Positions 1 to 9,900 of a stretch of 17,488 nt of DNA are shown here, piece after piece (the stretch's first letter is position 1; each line of letters opens with the position of its first letter). The stretch spans positions 1-17,488 of the forward strand of contig JAQIWT010000588.1 in NCBI GenBank assembly GCA_034696485.1, written 5' to 3'. Source of the stretch: Isohypsibius dastychi. Its lineage: Eukaryota > Tardigrada > Eutardigrada > Parachela > Isohypsibiidae. The translations under genes were made by a program, and so were the position numbers. The notes under the pieces are model-generated. The model was not told where the DNA came from and made no database searches. It saw only the letters and a list, made by a program, of their open reading frames with translations.

Positions 1-24
1 TTTGTAATTTTACATCTTAAAGCA

Positions 25-74
25 ACCTTCCGCAATATGTCCCACGAGCATCTGGCTGGGGGACGCCCGAAGGT
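25..74. repeat. Dispersed 50-bp core repeat, copy A
   Basis: This is one of three copies of a short core, the others being at 12050-12097 and 17338-17388. It begins ACCTTC and ends GAAGGT, so its ends are inverted repeats of each other. Inside, all copies share a block like CACGAGCATCTGG followed by GGGGGACGCC. The copies can be read as related peptides on either strand (plus: RASG.G.PEG; minus: PSGV..PDAR), so it may be a relic of a coding element rather than a non-coding repeat. Both flanks differ from those of the other copies. Confidence 0.6.
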
Positions 75-198
75 TTTATACTCAACAATGAACACGGTTT
101 AGATAATTTTTGAGCTGTTTTTCGAATAATTTTGACTCTTGGAAACAGTGAGTTTTCACGTTCACAGGTGAAATCTTAGTGGCCCATGGGAAAAAAAG

Positions 199-313
199 TG
201 TTCACTGTTCACGTTGGGAGGTGTTCACGATTCAAAGGTCCTCCCTTGTGAAATTTACCTTGAACGTGCTGGCTAGTAAAAAAGCGTTCACGATTCGGAA
301 GTGCTCACGATTC
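199..313 (+). repeat. Cluster of GTGTTCACGATTC-like motifs
   Basis: The 13-mer GYGYTCACGATTC occurs three times: 221-233, 284-296 and 301-313. A related GTGTTCACTGTTCACG lies at 199-214. A short inverted pair (GGGAGG near 215-221 and CCTCCC at 240-245) encloses the first copy. Clustered short motifs of this kind occur in the subterminal regions of DNA transposons or in protein-binding arrays. Neither can be assigned here. Confidence 0.45.
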
Positions 314-937
314 GCAGTGTTCATTTTAACAGGGAATACTGTATTTTGAATCGTAATAGTTGATCCTCATTTTCTTACCATATTCCATCAATCCAGAATC
401 GGAATCTAAATATACCGGCATAGTTTTCTGAGAAATTCTGGTCTTCCGGCATCACCACTCTTCGAAAATCATCTTCTTTTTCCACCAAGGCGATGACAGC
501 AGCCAAGAACCAGCAATCGCCTGTGATGAGTTGAAACATTACCATTTGAGATTTGCAGTACTGTAGTCTAACGATAAATAGCCAAGCAAGAAGTAAAATC
601 AGTGAGGAGGCTCACACGAGCTCGGTCTACATGTATGTACACTGATTTTTATTTTTCCCTTAGGCAATTTATCGTTGGGCTAGAGTATTGGAATTTGTAA
701 CATGTGAACGATGGATGTCTTCTCCGTGGGTTTCTCTTACCCATGGCTTACCCAAGGTTTGAAGCTCCTGTCATTTGCGATTCTCAGATACAGTGGGTCG
801 ATTGCAGTTTTTACCCACCCACCAAAGTGGTACACTTCGTTAAGAAAATTACTGGAAAACTCCAATGTTAAGTCCACGAGAGTTTCCAGGAAAATTACTT
901 GTCGTCTTAGATCAAATTCAATGCTGTAATCGTCATG
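314..937. other. No gene seen; minus-strand poly(A) signal at 648-653
   Basis: The plus-strand reading frame at 711-929 shows no family resemblance or splice context. The only useful signal is TTTATT at 648-653, which is AATAAA on the minus strand. It lies about 285 bases beyond the stop codon of the minus-strand gene at 938-2280 and could end its transcript. Confidence 0.4.
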
Positions 938-2280
938 TCACGTGCGAGGGGTTGTTGCTGGATATTCTGATCGTTTCTGAACATTTGCTAAATAGATCAA
1001 TGTCCTTTTGAGATTCTGAGCAGATGCAACCGACAAAGGACAATATTGACGAAAACAAGAAAAATCCTGTCGCCCGTGATTGTGTGACACCCTGACACCC
1101 GTACAGTCTTGATGGCAACAACTGGCCCGTGCAACTGAATTGTCCAACCGCTGTTCTTTTTGAAACTCAGGATGCACCACCGGATGCCCAACTGGAGCTT
1201 CGAGATTGCGAAAACAACCAGCAGAAACCAACGAGTGATTCGATGATGAAATGAAAAAACTGAGGATTTCTACATCCAAGAAAGTGTCCACCCTGTCACT
1301 TCTGGTGTGATCATTGATACATTTAGACACTTTTGCCTCGTTCAATCTGAATCCCTGTCTGGTTTCTATCACTAGCCATGCCTCCAGGAAGCAAAATCTG
1401 CATCTTAGTTTTATTCTCGAATAAGCTCTGTCGACTGTAGGGATGGTACTTGCACATCCGTTTCCACCAAAAAGAGCGGGGGCCGCTGTTTACGAGAACA
1501 AAGATACCCATCTGCACGGCGTTCGTCATGAATGTTATACTTGCGAATAATTTGAGATATTCGAACCCGACAATTTTTATTTCGGAACAAAAATTCAAAT
1601 GCCCACCACCGTCGACGGAATCTCTTACCAAGGTGTCCCTGATAGACATCTTTTCGGCTCGGAGGACGATCAGCAGCTTTGTGATTCAATTTGATGCTGC
1701 GATTGCGCACTTTTCCCATGATGGCGAATTCTGGGTTGATAACCATATCCACCGGCCGCTTCCATTGGATCTTTTTCGCCAAATCAACACATATATCAGC
1801 GTCCGACCGATCTCGGTTCGTGCCCGGATACACGGTGTCGACTTGGAGTTCTTTTGCAAATCCGTCGAACCAAGGTTTTGTACTGCGGGGAACTGAACCA
1901 GATTTCATTTTAAATATACTTTGACAAATGTCAGCTTCAAAATCTGCATCCTCAAACAGGCATTGCTTCAAAACCTGATTCTTCTTGAAATTATAATCAG
2001 TCAGATGTCTGAGTTGATATATGTACTCCTGGTACGTGTACCGTGGTGGAATAAACCCCCATGCCGCACGCTTGTCGATTTTTCCAAAACGATAAGTTGG
2101 GAATACTCGATTTTCTGGCTGTGACGTTTCTGATGTAACAGGGGAAATAGGGAGCAATGGGTCGGGGAATTCGTCTGATTTCTGAATCGCAGTTGGTTTG
2201 TTTCCTATTTGTGGCATATTCAAGTCTTCGTCCTTTTTCGGCTTGTTCTTCGCTGGAGTACACATGTCCCATGGAGCCAT
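938..2280 (-). CDS. Unknown protein, probable two-exon gene
   Basis: I do not recognise this protein. The first exon (2280 down to 1629) starts at an ATG in good context (ACAGAATGG) and encodes a charged, non-membrane protein rich in Lys, Asp and Arg. Its most gene-like stretch is residues about 60-210. At 1628 there is a good donor (CACCTTG|gtaagag), and at 1435 an acceptor (ccctacag). Joining 1629 to 1434 removes 194 bases, keeps the frame and gives 382 residues ending at a TGA (938-940). Without splicing the frame closes at 1411 after 289 residues. The second exon has a Cys/His-containing stretch (CCHQDC). Part of it (1137-1176) is a diverged copy of a repeat found in the calpain-like gene's intron near 12000, so at least this exon may come from a mobile element. 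A poly(A) signal follows at 653-648. First exon fairly likely coding; second exon uncertain. Confidence 0.45.
1137..1176 (-). repeat. Diverged copy of the 31-bp repeat of 11782-12020
   Basis: The plus-strand string TGAATTGTCCAACCGCTGT here matches TGAATTGTCGGACCGCTGT at 11986-12004, and the similarity continues through TTTTGAAA and GATGCAC or its equivalent. On the minus strand both loci read as FQK.QR.DNS, so the reading frame is kept between copies. Confidence 0.5.
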
Positions 2281-3101
2281 TCTGTATGTTTTGCTCTTCT
2301 TTTCAGTCTGACAGTTGGCCCAAGCAGTCTGCTGGTGTCGGAAATTATATATGCAAAATTTTCTCGTTGTAGCACGAGACCCAGAGAAACAGTAAATAAA
2401 TTAAAACTGATGAGTTTCGGTGAAGCATGATCGCTCGAAGCAATACAAACCAGTCGCACGCACATCGTTTCTAAGACAACTGAAGACTGTGAACATGTGT
2501 CGTTTCCAGAACAATGCATACTAAGCATTGTAAAACCAAGCTAAACATAATCTCGTTGAGAACACTAAATCGCGCATGACGACCCGGTGAATACATGAAA
2601 CCTGATTACAAAAAGCCTTTATTTTAATAATAGTTGATCTCAGGATCGGTTCCATTTATATATCTGTAGACGTCGTGAAATAAAACAACATTTTCAGACG
2701 AATCAAATCAGACGGAGAAATGTGGACAATGGAAGAGAACCTCGTTCACATTGTTTGCGTTGGTTGTTTTTTCTGGGATACGGTTTATTGAGAAAGTCGA
2801 TGAGACTTGTAGAAAAACCCTCTCGAAAAGGATTTCATCGAAATAGTGTGATCTCAACAAAAACATGCCATAATTGTCTCCCTCTTAGGAGGTAATTCTT
2901 GGGATTCTACAGCGCAACTGGCAAAAACTGTATTAGTGAACCGTATTATAATTGTGACAAAATTTTGAACGGATTTCTGTAAAATTACCTGTGTAATTTT
3001 TGGAACTCTTTTCTCTCCTGACAGAGACTTTTGAGTTTTAAGTCAACCTTTGCATATGTCTCCGGATAACCCCAATTGGCCATGTACAATGATAGTTTCT
3101 C
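2281..3101. other. Intergenic; two weak exon-like stretches
   Basis: No complete gene is visible. An ATG at 2720 opens a short hydrophobic reading frame (MWTMEENLVHIVCVGCFFW) that could be a signal-peptide exon. A 66-base stretch at 2913-2978, between an AG and a GT, reads as a Cys-containing peptide (ATGKNCISEPYYNCDKILNG). Both could be upstream exons of the gene at 3102-3741, but their phases do not join cleanly to it or to each other. I leave them unassigned. Confidence 0.25.
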
Positions 3102-3741
3102 ATGTCGACGGATGAAATTTTCCGGACGTTGCCATCGAGGATATTTTATCTCACAGAAGTGGATTTTCAGGTGAATCAGCAGGAAATTAGCCGAATCAAT
3201 GGCTCTCGGTCACCCTTAGGTTGAACACACCCCGAGTATTACAGTCTCTGAAATGTCTTCTCCGAACAGAACATCCCACTGTTTTACGCTCTGTCTGGAG
3301 TGGATGTAAACGGAGTACCTGTCCAGAGCAAGTTTATCCTTCCTTTATTTGACCGCATGATGGGATACTCGAACGTCAACGAGAACCAATGCGTCGCTAC
3401 AACATTCCGAATAACGCCTTGGAATCCAGCACCTTCGAGAAAACTAGAGGCCGGCGAGTCTAGTCCATAGCAGTGTGGACATAATTGCAGCTGGCGATGG
3501 CCTTTGCTTGATGTTTGAAACATTTGCAAATGCGACGATTCTTTGCAATGAAGGCTCGAAGAAATGCGACCTGAAATTCATCGGAGTGTATAAGGATCGT
3601 TCTGGGATGCATGCAACCAAGTGGGAAACAAAATCAGTTTGGAACCAGGCTGAAAAGTTGCTGATAGATTGGTGGATGAGCGACTCTCTTTTACTCAAGG
3701 CTATGTGCAACAAAAACTCGGGTCTTCTCTGGATGCAATAG
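3102..3741 (+). CDS. Unknown protein, three coding-like exons
   Basis: I do not recognise this protein. Exon 1 (3102-3170) starts at an ATG with an in-frame TAG three codons upstream and ends at TTTTCAG|gtgaat. Exon 2 (3270-3462) reads from NIPLFYALSGVDVNG. Exon 3 (3491-3741) encodes a Cys-containing stretch with two Trp-rich segments and ends at TAG. The three join in frame to 170 residues. The gap between exons 2 and 3 is only 28 bases (GTCC...GCAG). It removes an in-frame stop and a frame change, but it is shorter than a normal animal intron and its donor is poor. The gene may therefore be broken by a frameshift rather than spliced there. Upstream exons, perhaps with a signal peptide, may be missing from this model. 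Confidence 0.4.
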
Positions 3742-4095
3742 CAAATACCAGGCACTGGCGTGCGAAATACATACACATCCTTGTAACCAATAATGGTGTT
3801 TTTCGATGAAAACCCACGAGCGCTTGATTTATTGTCAACGCAGGAGAAACCACTGAAATATGTGGGTTTGGACTGATAACCATGTTTTACATATGTAGTA
3901 TCTCACTCCTTGATTGTTCCTACAGATTTTGAATTAGTGAAGCCAAACCAGCAAGCAAACGTGTTGTCGGTCGAGATAGTAGTTTCCATTGTTCTGTTCC
4001 ATTTCTCTGACTGATATAACGGCAGATTATACTTAGCGAGCTGATCACTAAGTCGAATTTCCACGGGGCATCGAATTTTTCTAATTTCCTTGAAA

Positions 4096-4557
4096 ATGAT
4101 GTCCTTATTTTGGACACTGAGTATTGCACTGGCAGTTTTACAAGCCGGAGTTTGTCCTGCCAGTCTCAGCGGTGAGTACCCTGAATTTCAAGCGAATCGG
4201 TTTTTACATTCGACTTCCACAGGAAAGAATGGAATGACAGCTTCTGACAAAGACGAGCTTCGCGTCGTGTGTGCCTCCATCTGGACACAGTCTCTGGCCG
4301 ATGGGTGGGATATGAATGAGGATGTTGGTAATGTGGTTTCTCAAGCAGTCAAATCGATCCTGGACTGTTCGGCGGCCTTCGATCTCGTCCCTCGACCGAC
4401 TGGATTCCTTCCTGGCGTGGGCTACATCGTCAAGAACGCAGCCAAGATAGCATTTTTCAATGCGGCTCTTCGCGGCAATCAGCAGTACAAAGTCTGTGTT
4501 ATCGTTGCTTCTTCTAATTATCGTTCTGCTGTCGAAATGGCTTCCCTGGGTATTTAA
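4096..4557 (+). CDS. Small secreted protein of unknown family
   Basis: The model has two exons, 4096-4171 and 4223-4557, giving 136 residues. The intron (51 bases, gtgagt...ccacag) has strong splice sites. It has no in-frame stop and is a multiple of three, so the unspliced reading frame also stays open. Two ATGs stand together at 4096 and 4099. Residues 1 to about 19 (MMSLFWTLSIALAVLQAGV) are a clear signal peptide. The mature part is about 115 residues and predicted mostly helical. It has Cys at 20, 42, 74 and 117, a Trp pair near 46-54 and a Gly/Pro turn near 82-92 (VPRPTGFLPG). It looks like a small disulfide-containing secreted helical protein. No family is recognised. It lies 355 bases downstream of the gene at 3102-3741 on the same strand. 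Confidence 0.6.
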   Translation: MMSLFWTLSIALAVLQAGVCPASLSGEYPEFQANRFLHSTSTGKNGMTASDKDELRVVCASIWTQSLADGWDMNEDVGNVVSQAVKSILDCSAAFDLVPRPTGFLPGVGYIVKNAAKIAFFNAALRGNQQYKVCVIVASSNYRSAVEMASLGI

Positions 4558-5265
4558 TGATTGCTAAATTGTCAGTTGGTATCTTTCGACCACTGATTTC
4601 GCACTGTCGTTCTGAACTACTCCAGAGAAGAACAAGACCAGTTGAATGCTGAAGTTGACTTTGAGTGCAATGCAATAATAATGTTTAGACAGTTCGAATT
4701 TGCTGTTTTGATGCGGATGGCGGTACTACCAGGACGTAGGTGAGAAGGAGATAACCATACGGATATGCAACCGGATCCACAGGATCACACTGTCACACGC
4801 AAGCGAGTGACGCGAACAATGTCGTATGTTTCACAATTTTTGTTCTTGAGTCTTCGTAAAACATAAGTAAAAAATCAAAGCCGAAAACCTGTACATGTAC
4901 AGTACTTCCGAAAAATATTTTTAAAGGATATAAATGTGAAATTGAAGCAGCACATGCCACATCCTCCTATACAAAACTTGTGCACAATTGTCAGGACCTT
5001 TGCAGCTTCACAGTCTGACGCCCATCCTTAGAAAAGATCATCAGAACAAGAGAAGACATACTATTAAATCTGACATCGCTCCGACATCATCAACATGTAG
5101 ATTTTGTTTGTGGTCCATCGTACACCAGCCATTGACACCGTCGACCTATTTCCAAATTTCCTAATATTGCCACGTTGTTAAATTTATGTGGCGAAACGGA
5201 TTCTGGCCAATAAATGAACTCACATTGTTACAGAGACAAAGGGACAACAGGATAGAGCAAACAAA
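4558..5265. other. Intergenic, nothing recognised
   Basis: No coding-like reading frame, RNA gene or canonical AATAAA was found close behind the gene ending at 4557. The sequence is AT-rich with ordinary composition. Confidence 0.4.
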
Positions 5266-5478
5266 ATGTCAACCGGCAATGCTACAATGCTGCCCACCGA
5301 GAGTGGTCTGGCCAATTTGTTATTTACCATTGAATTGCAGGCATTTCGTCTTTGGATCGTCCAAACGGTTATCCTTGCAATATTATCCATTGCAGACGCG
5401 TGCTCACTCATTTGGCAACGTTCCTTATTGCACAAAAACCTGAAGGTGGTTGCAAGAGTCCGGTTTGTTTGTAACTGA
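5266..5478 (+). CDS. Hypothetical single-membrane-segment ORF or first exon
   Basis: The ATG is in good animal context (ACAAAATGTC). The 70-residue frame has an N-glycosylation sequon at residues 5-7 (NAT) and one hydrophobic segment at about 29-49 (LWIVQTVILAILSIADACSLI). A basic stretch then follows, giving an outside-in topology like the start of a multi-pass receptor. A GT stands in frame after residue 60 (CTGAAG|gtggtt, 5446), so this could be only a first exon. I found no continuation in the next kilobase. It may be a small membrane protein, an exon of a decayed receptor, or chance. Confidence 0.25.
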   Translation: MSTGNATMLPTESGLANLLFTIELQAFRLWIVQTVILAILSIADACSLIWQRSLLHKNLKVVARVRFVCN

Positions 5479-6556
5479 TTGTCTTACTCATCAGGGCCTC
5501 AATTGTTTTGCTCATGACGCAGCCATGATTATCGCCTAACCACAAACACATTCAGCTGTCAGAAACCAAGCTCACAAAACTTCAGTAAAATTGGCAGTCT
5601 GTCACTTATGACCCCCCCCCCCCCTACCCATTATGGGCTTCCATAAACATTTGTTTTCTGCGTACTCAGACGCATCATGCCGTTTCAAGTTCGGAAGTTC
5701 GGTCGGCAAAACCAGTCATGCATTCGTTCAGCCAAACACCATTTAGTGCACATTTACCGGCTGATTTAACGTTTTGAAAACCACTCAACATCATCTTCTT
5801 ATCTGACTAGAATTACCCAGGCGAAAACGAGCATTCTTTTATTCTTTTCATTTCCTTTGAATGCAGACATGCGAATGTGCTTCTCTCTTAAGTTGCTCAA
5901 AGACTTAATCATACGCCACTTTCAACATTTCCTCAGCCATTCTCGGGTTACGTTTTTCTTTGCAAGTTGCTGACTGTGGCTGGGCATAGTTTTATCATGG
6001 TTCCACCATTTATGTTGAAGAGCAATTAAACAGTTTCGGTTGTTTCTAACAACTTTCTTTTATCTCAAACAAAAGATGTTGGGAAAATACATAATCACGA
6101 AGTTTTGTTCTTTACTACATTTTACTTGAAAACTGTTGAAAGCAACCAGTGAAACCAGATGGATCTGAATTAAAACATTTTGTCAAGAGGTCATAATTAG
6201 CTTCAATTTTGCATCAATGTCTTTCTAGAACGATGTTGTAATTCAAAACATTTTTCGAAAACAAACTGCTTTGCAAATAAAGTTGAATAATCTCGATAGG
6301 TACTCTGCGAATTGGTCGATTGCGCCCGGGGATAAATGTAGTCATAAAGCCTGTCCTCCTCCGAACTGCAGCCGTTCAGCCTTACTTGTTACCTTATCAA
6401 TGGTGGGCGGCGTTGCGGGCTTTTATCGATGATGGATGAACATATTTATTGCCATTAACTTGTCTCATTCTCTTCGCAATTCAGCTTCCATTTTCGATAC
6501 GCAACTTGTTGACTTGAACTGATTTATCGCTTGTTGCTGATTTGATACTGTCCGTA
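5479..6556. other. Intergenic; C13 tract, 5' flank of the globin gene
   Basis: No gene is visible. A run of 13 C lies at 5612-5624. The last 200 bases before the globin ATG contain CATATTTATT at 6441-6450, about 110 bases upstream. This could serve as a TATA-like element, but nothing else in the sequence supports it. Confidence 0.35.
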
Positions 6557-7925
6557 ATGGAGAATAATCTGGTCGATATAACCAGCAATCGAGATCCTGT
6601 TATGGATATAGCAGATCCTACTACTGGACTGACCAAACGCGAGAGATTAATCGTCCAGAAAACATGGAGCGACGCGTGCCAGATCGGGAAAGCTAACGTC
6701 GGAATTGCACTTTTCGACCTGTAAGCAGATAAACCTCACGAAATTCAAACTCGAATATAATCTGCATAGCTCTTCGTGTGTTTCACTGGAATCTTTTCAA
6801 AAGAGGAATAAAGACGGGAAAATAAACAAATGGCAGGCGTGTTATTCTGAATCGCTGTTATTGATTTGATTCCAGTTAAATCAAGATTGCCGATGAATTA
6901 TTCGAGGTTTTGATCTTTTGCTTTGCACTAATTTTTTGTTGAATACAGATAGAAAATTAGGCCAAGTGCTTGTTTTGAAGTTTTCGGGTGTAGTTCAATT
7001 ATATTTTGTTTCTTGCAGCTATTTCACCCGGAATCCAGAATATGTCAAACTCTTCAAAGCCCTACGCGATATCCCGACCAATCAGCTGAAATCGCACCCT
7101 CGTCTCAAGGCTCACGGAACTACGGTGGTTCAGTAAGTTCGATTCACATCAACCTATGCGCGATTTCAAACTGGTCTTCTTTGAAAGGAAGATTCTAATT
7201 TGAAAAGATACATGTTTTTGATCAGTTGTAATGCAATTAAATTTGTTGGCGCGCAATAAGTATTACGCCGTATGTACATGCACATTGCACTTATCCGAAC
7301 TCTCACTTCGTCTCAGTAATTTGTTGTCTTTTTTTCTGAATTGTTTTTGTTTCAGGGCAATCAGCGGAGTCATCGGTTAGTACATTGCTCTTTTGGATTA
7401 TGAGTAATATGGTGACAGAAACATTGTTTTCTTTGCAGAAAATCTGGAAGATGCCGGTACGAATTCAGAGTCTAGAACCGTAACAGACAAAACATGATTT
7501 CTGTTTAGAAACAACGGTACTACTTCTTCAGAAAACTGGACGCGATCACGTCAAACGAAATATCAAACCAGAAAACTTCATCGTAAGCCCCGTTCTCGAA
7601 TTTTAATCGCATTCAGCAATCAGCTAAATATCCATCACTTAGTGATGGGATTAAATTTTAAGCTGATGATTGACACGAAAACAAAAGAATCTCATCAGCT
7701 TCAACATGTCAAGCGATTTGGAATATAAAAGTGCAGTAATTGATTAGTTCTAATCGTTAGCTTTTCCAGGAGCTCCAAAAAACGATCTTGATCCTACTCG
7801 AGTCGGCCTTAGGACCTCAAGTGTGGACACCGTTGGTCAAGTCTAGTTGGAATAAAGCACTGACAGTTGTCATGGATGTCGTCATGCAGTCCATGAAACA
7901 GGAGGAAATTGACCGCAGCACATAA
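6557..7925 (+). CDS. Globin, six exons with two microexons
   Basis: The exons 6557-6720, 7019-7132, 7356-7375, 7439-7456, 7509-7582 and 7770-7925 splice in frame to a 181-residue haem protein for oxygen binding or redox chemistry. Key residues are visible: Trp37 of helix A (QKTW), Phe67 at CD1 (KLF), distal His87 at E7 (KAHG), proximal His119 at F8 (GRDH), and the PENF motif at 127-129 region starting helix G. A 26-residue N-terminal tail precedes helix A. No signal peptide is seen, so the protein is probably cytosolic. Introns 1 and 5 fall exactly at the ancestral animal globin positions: phase 2, twelve residues before CD1 Phe (B12.2), and phase 0 directly after PENFI (G7.0). Three further introns cut the E-F region and leave exons of 20 and 18 bases. 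Both are required, because reading through either intron meets a stop. The ATG at 6557 is the first in frame. Globin fold confidence is high; exact subfamily unknown. Confidence 0.9.
7632..7648. repeat. Perfect hairpin in globin intron 5
   Basis: CCATCACT and AGTGATGG form an 8-bp stem around a single T. Outer arms ATCAGCT (7618-7624) and AGCTGAT (7661-7667) extend it imperfectly to about 50 bases. It lies inside the 187-base intron before the last globin exon. It could be a small MITE remnant or a chance palindrome. Confidence 0.4.
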
Positions 7926-9348
7926 ACCCAAGTTATATCTGAGGCACTTTTTCAAAATAACGGAAACTGTTTTTTTTGTGTTGAATGTAACTGGTCACTT
8001 GCCTTGGAAAATTCTAACAGGTGAATTAATTTGCTTGATTGATGGTGCGTCGAAGTTGTCAAACTCAACAATAACTCTAACGAATCACTTTTCAACTTGC
8101 AGCCAACATTTCAACAGCTGCTTGCTTGTCATAGTTTAAGCGTAGCTTTTCTGAACAGCTGATTTATTTCCTGGTAGTTCACAGTGATTAGCAAAGTTTT
8201 AAGCGGTTCACGTAAGTTGAGTGCGCGGAATGATGAGATCGTGTCGAGTATTAAATTGATTCTCGTAATCAGCTGACAAGATGTTCAGCTTTTGGGAAAG
8301 TATCAATGTCAACATGTCAGGAAATTAATTGCAAAACGTCGCCATCGCTTTCGCGCCCGCAGCATGACATGTACTTTGTGGTGTTCAGTTTCAACTTTCT
8401 GCAAATCTCAAATTTCAGAAGGAGATCAATACCAGCGTTGAAATCACAGAATAGCACTAATCAGATACCTGTAAAACGTACTTAGTAGAAAATGTTGACG
8501 ATATTTTGAACTCGTATCCGTTAATAAATATGCTTTATTAAAACTATCCAAAGAAATCCAGCTGAACTCCCTGAGTGTCACACACCTCAGAGTCTCACGC
8601 GATGTGAAAAACCCTGTTTATTGTCCTAATGATTACCAACGCTCGTGGCACCAGGGTGGCGTTGGTAGATAAATCTGACTAAATTATTCCACCAAATTTA
8701 CCACAGCACTGCAAATTCTTACTCAGGAGTATCTGAAATGACAAATAGGAGCTTTATTTGTAAACTTTCATAGATCTTGAGGTTTAATGGACAACTTTGC
8801 GTAGCTTTGACCTTTCCGAGAAAACAGCTCTCGTTGGGCGAACCTTCCGTATTTGCAAAAACTGGTAAAATCATTAACATCAATCATCACGGATGACGAC
8901 GAGCTGACTGATTCCAGAGGTTGGGAGAGTGCTTTCTCATACTTGTAACGTGGAAGTCTCAAATGCTAAATGGCGGCATTGAAGGTATCCTGAAAAGCAA
9001 GTTTTGGGCACACCAAGTGGCGAGTCAGGTAACCTTCTATGAGTACTCTACGTTACTCAGGTCATTATGTAGGCTATCATATGTCTCTCATATTGTTTAT
9101 CAAGCAACCGAGTGGTATTCAACACGGGCGTTTTTGCGTATTTCGTGAAGGGGACTGGCGGTGGTACATCCGAAGGCAGCGCAGCAGCCGAATAGTTTCC
9201 TGTAAACAGATCCGCTCATGAGAATGAAATGGTTATTTCAGAAAATTCCGGATTTCAGAAATCGTGGAAAAAGTGGGTTTGAAGAGGAAGAGAGATGCGC
9301 CAGCGGAGAAGATCGCTCATTCTGGTCTTCAAGACCGGCCACTCAGTG
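7926..9348. other. 3' flank of globin gene and intergenic DNA
   Basis: The first canonical AATAAA after the globin stop is at 8523-8528 (TTAATAAATATG), about 600 bases downstream. It is a possible poly(A) signal if the 3' UTR is long. A perfect inverted repeat lies at 8634-8667. No further coding-like frames were found. Confidence 0.4.
8634..8667. repeat. 9-bp perfect inverted repeat
   Basis: TACCAACGC and GCGTTGGTA pair perfectly around a 16-base loop. The loop has its own small palindrome (GTGGCAC). It lies downstream of the globin gene. It does not match the histone 3' stem-loop. Confidence 0.4.
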
Positions 9349-9544
9349 GTCTCTCGGGGCACCTTGTAATCGATGGGCGTGGGTGGGTGGGCCGTTGGTG
9401 GGTCAACGTGGGTGCGTGGATCAGTGGGTGTGCGTGGGTGGGTGGCCCACGGAATAAAACTTTGGGCAGGGGTGGGTGATGGTTTGTCTGGATGGGTATG
9501 GGTGGGTATTGTTGGGTGAACGTGGGTTGGTGAGAAGCAAAGTG
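9349..9544 (+). repeat. G-rich GTGGGTGGG repeat, left inverted arm
   Basis: After a 12-bp box GTCTCTCGGGGC (9349-9360) comes ACCTTGTAATCGATGGGCGT, then about 170 bases of degenerate GTGGGTGGGC/GTGGGTATGG units. The array is interrupted by CCCACGGAATAAAACTTTGG and ends near GCAAAGTG. The same order, including the non-repetitive interruptions, occurs in reverse orientation at 10311-10534. Both are therefore copies of one dispersed unit rather than independent simple repeats. The run of GGG tracts would favour G-quadruplex formation on the plus strand. Reading frames across it (Trp/Val/Gly repeats) are by-products of the repeat. Confidence 0.75.
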
Positions 9545-9837
9545 CGATTTTCTACAAGTAAGAAAAATTGAATTTAACATTCAAAATCAAGATGAAAATA
9601 ATAAAATGATTCACAAATTTCTTCACGATACTCATGTAATAAGTCTCGTTTTAGCTGCTCGTTCGTTTGATATCACGGATTACAGTGAAATCCGAAGCCT
9701 GAAAAACAAATTTCGGAGCAATTTTTGAATTTCATGAATGACCCGGAATAAGATCCGGGTGGTCAAAGTAGAATGGTTTTACCCGGCCAGTCAAACTTCA
9801 CAGTAGACAGCTTACCCAGATCTACCATTCAGAAGCA

Positions 9838-9900
9838 GGAGGCCTCAGTCGGGAGAGCACTGATTATGAATTTGTTCAGGGTGGTTCAAGAATAACCCTG
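9838..9900 (+). other. tRNA-like (SINE-head-like) stretch, degenerate
   Basis: GCCTCAGTCGGGAGAGCACT at 9843-9862 closely resembles a tRNA D-arm and A box. GGTTCAAG at 9882-9889 resembles a B box and T-loop about 40 bases later. The T-stem bases that should follow are not conserved, and no acceptor stem can be drawn, so it is not a functional tRNA. A hairpin TCAGGGT/ACCCTGA covers the B-box part. It could be a relic of a tRNA-derived SINE. It sits in the spacer between the two G-rich arms. Confidence 0.3.

Noticed and set aside
1323-1649. A 108-residue minus-strand frame overlapping the unknown gene.
   Set aside because: It overlaps the likely intron and second exon in another frame, and it lacks a donor or acceptor that links it to the first exon.
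9360-9540. Telomere-like repeat because of the G-rich strand.
   Set aside because: The units are irregular (GTGGGTGGGC, GGGTATGGGT), contain shared unique interruptions and occur as an internal inverted pair, unlike a terminal telomeric array.
9218-9580. Trp/Val/Gly-rich and Pro/His-rich open frames over the G-rich arms.
   Set aside because: These are translations of GTGGGTGGG repeats, open on both strands because the repeat lacks stops. The same holds for 10152-10584.
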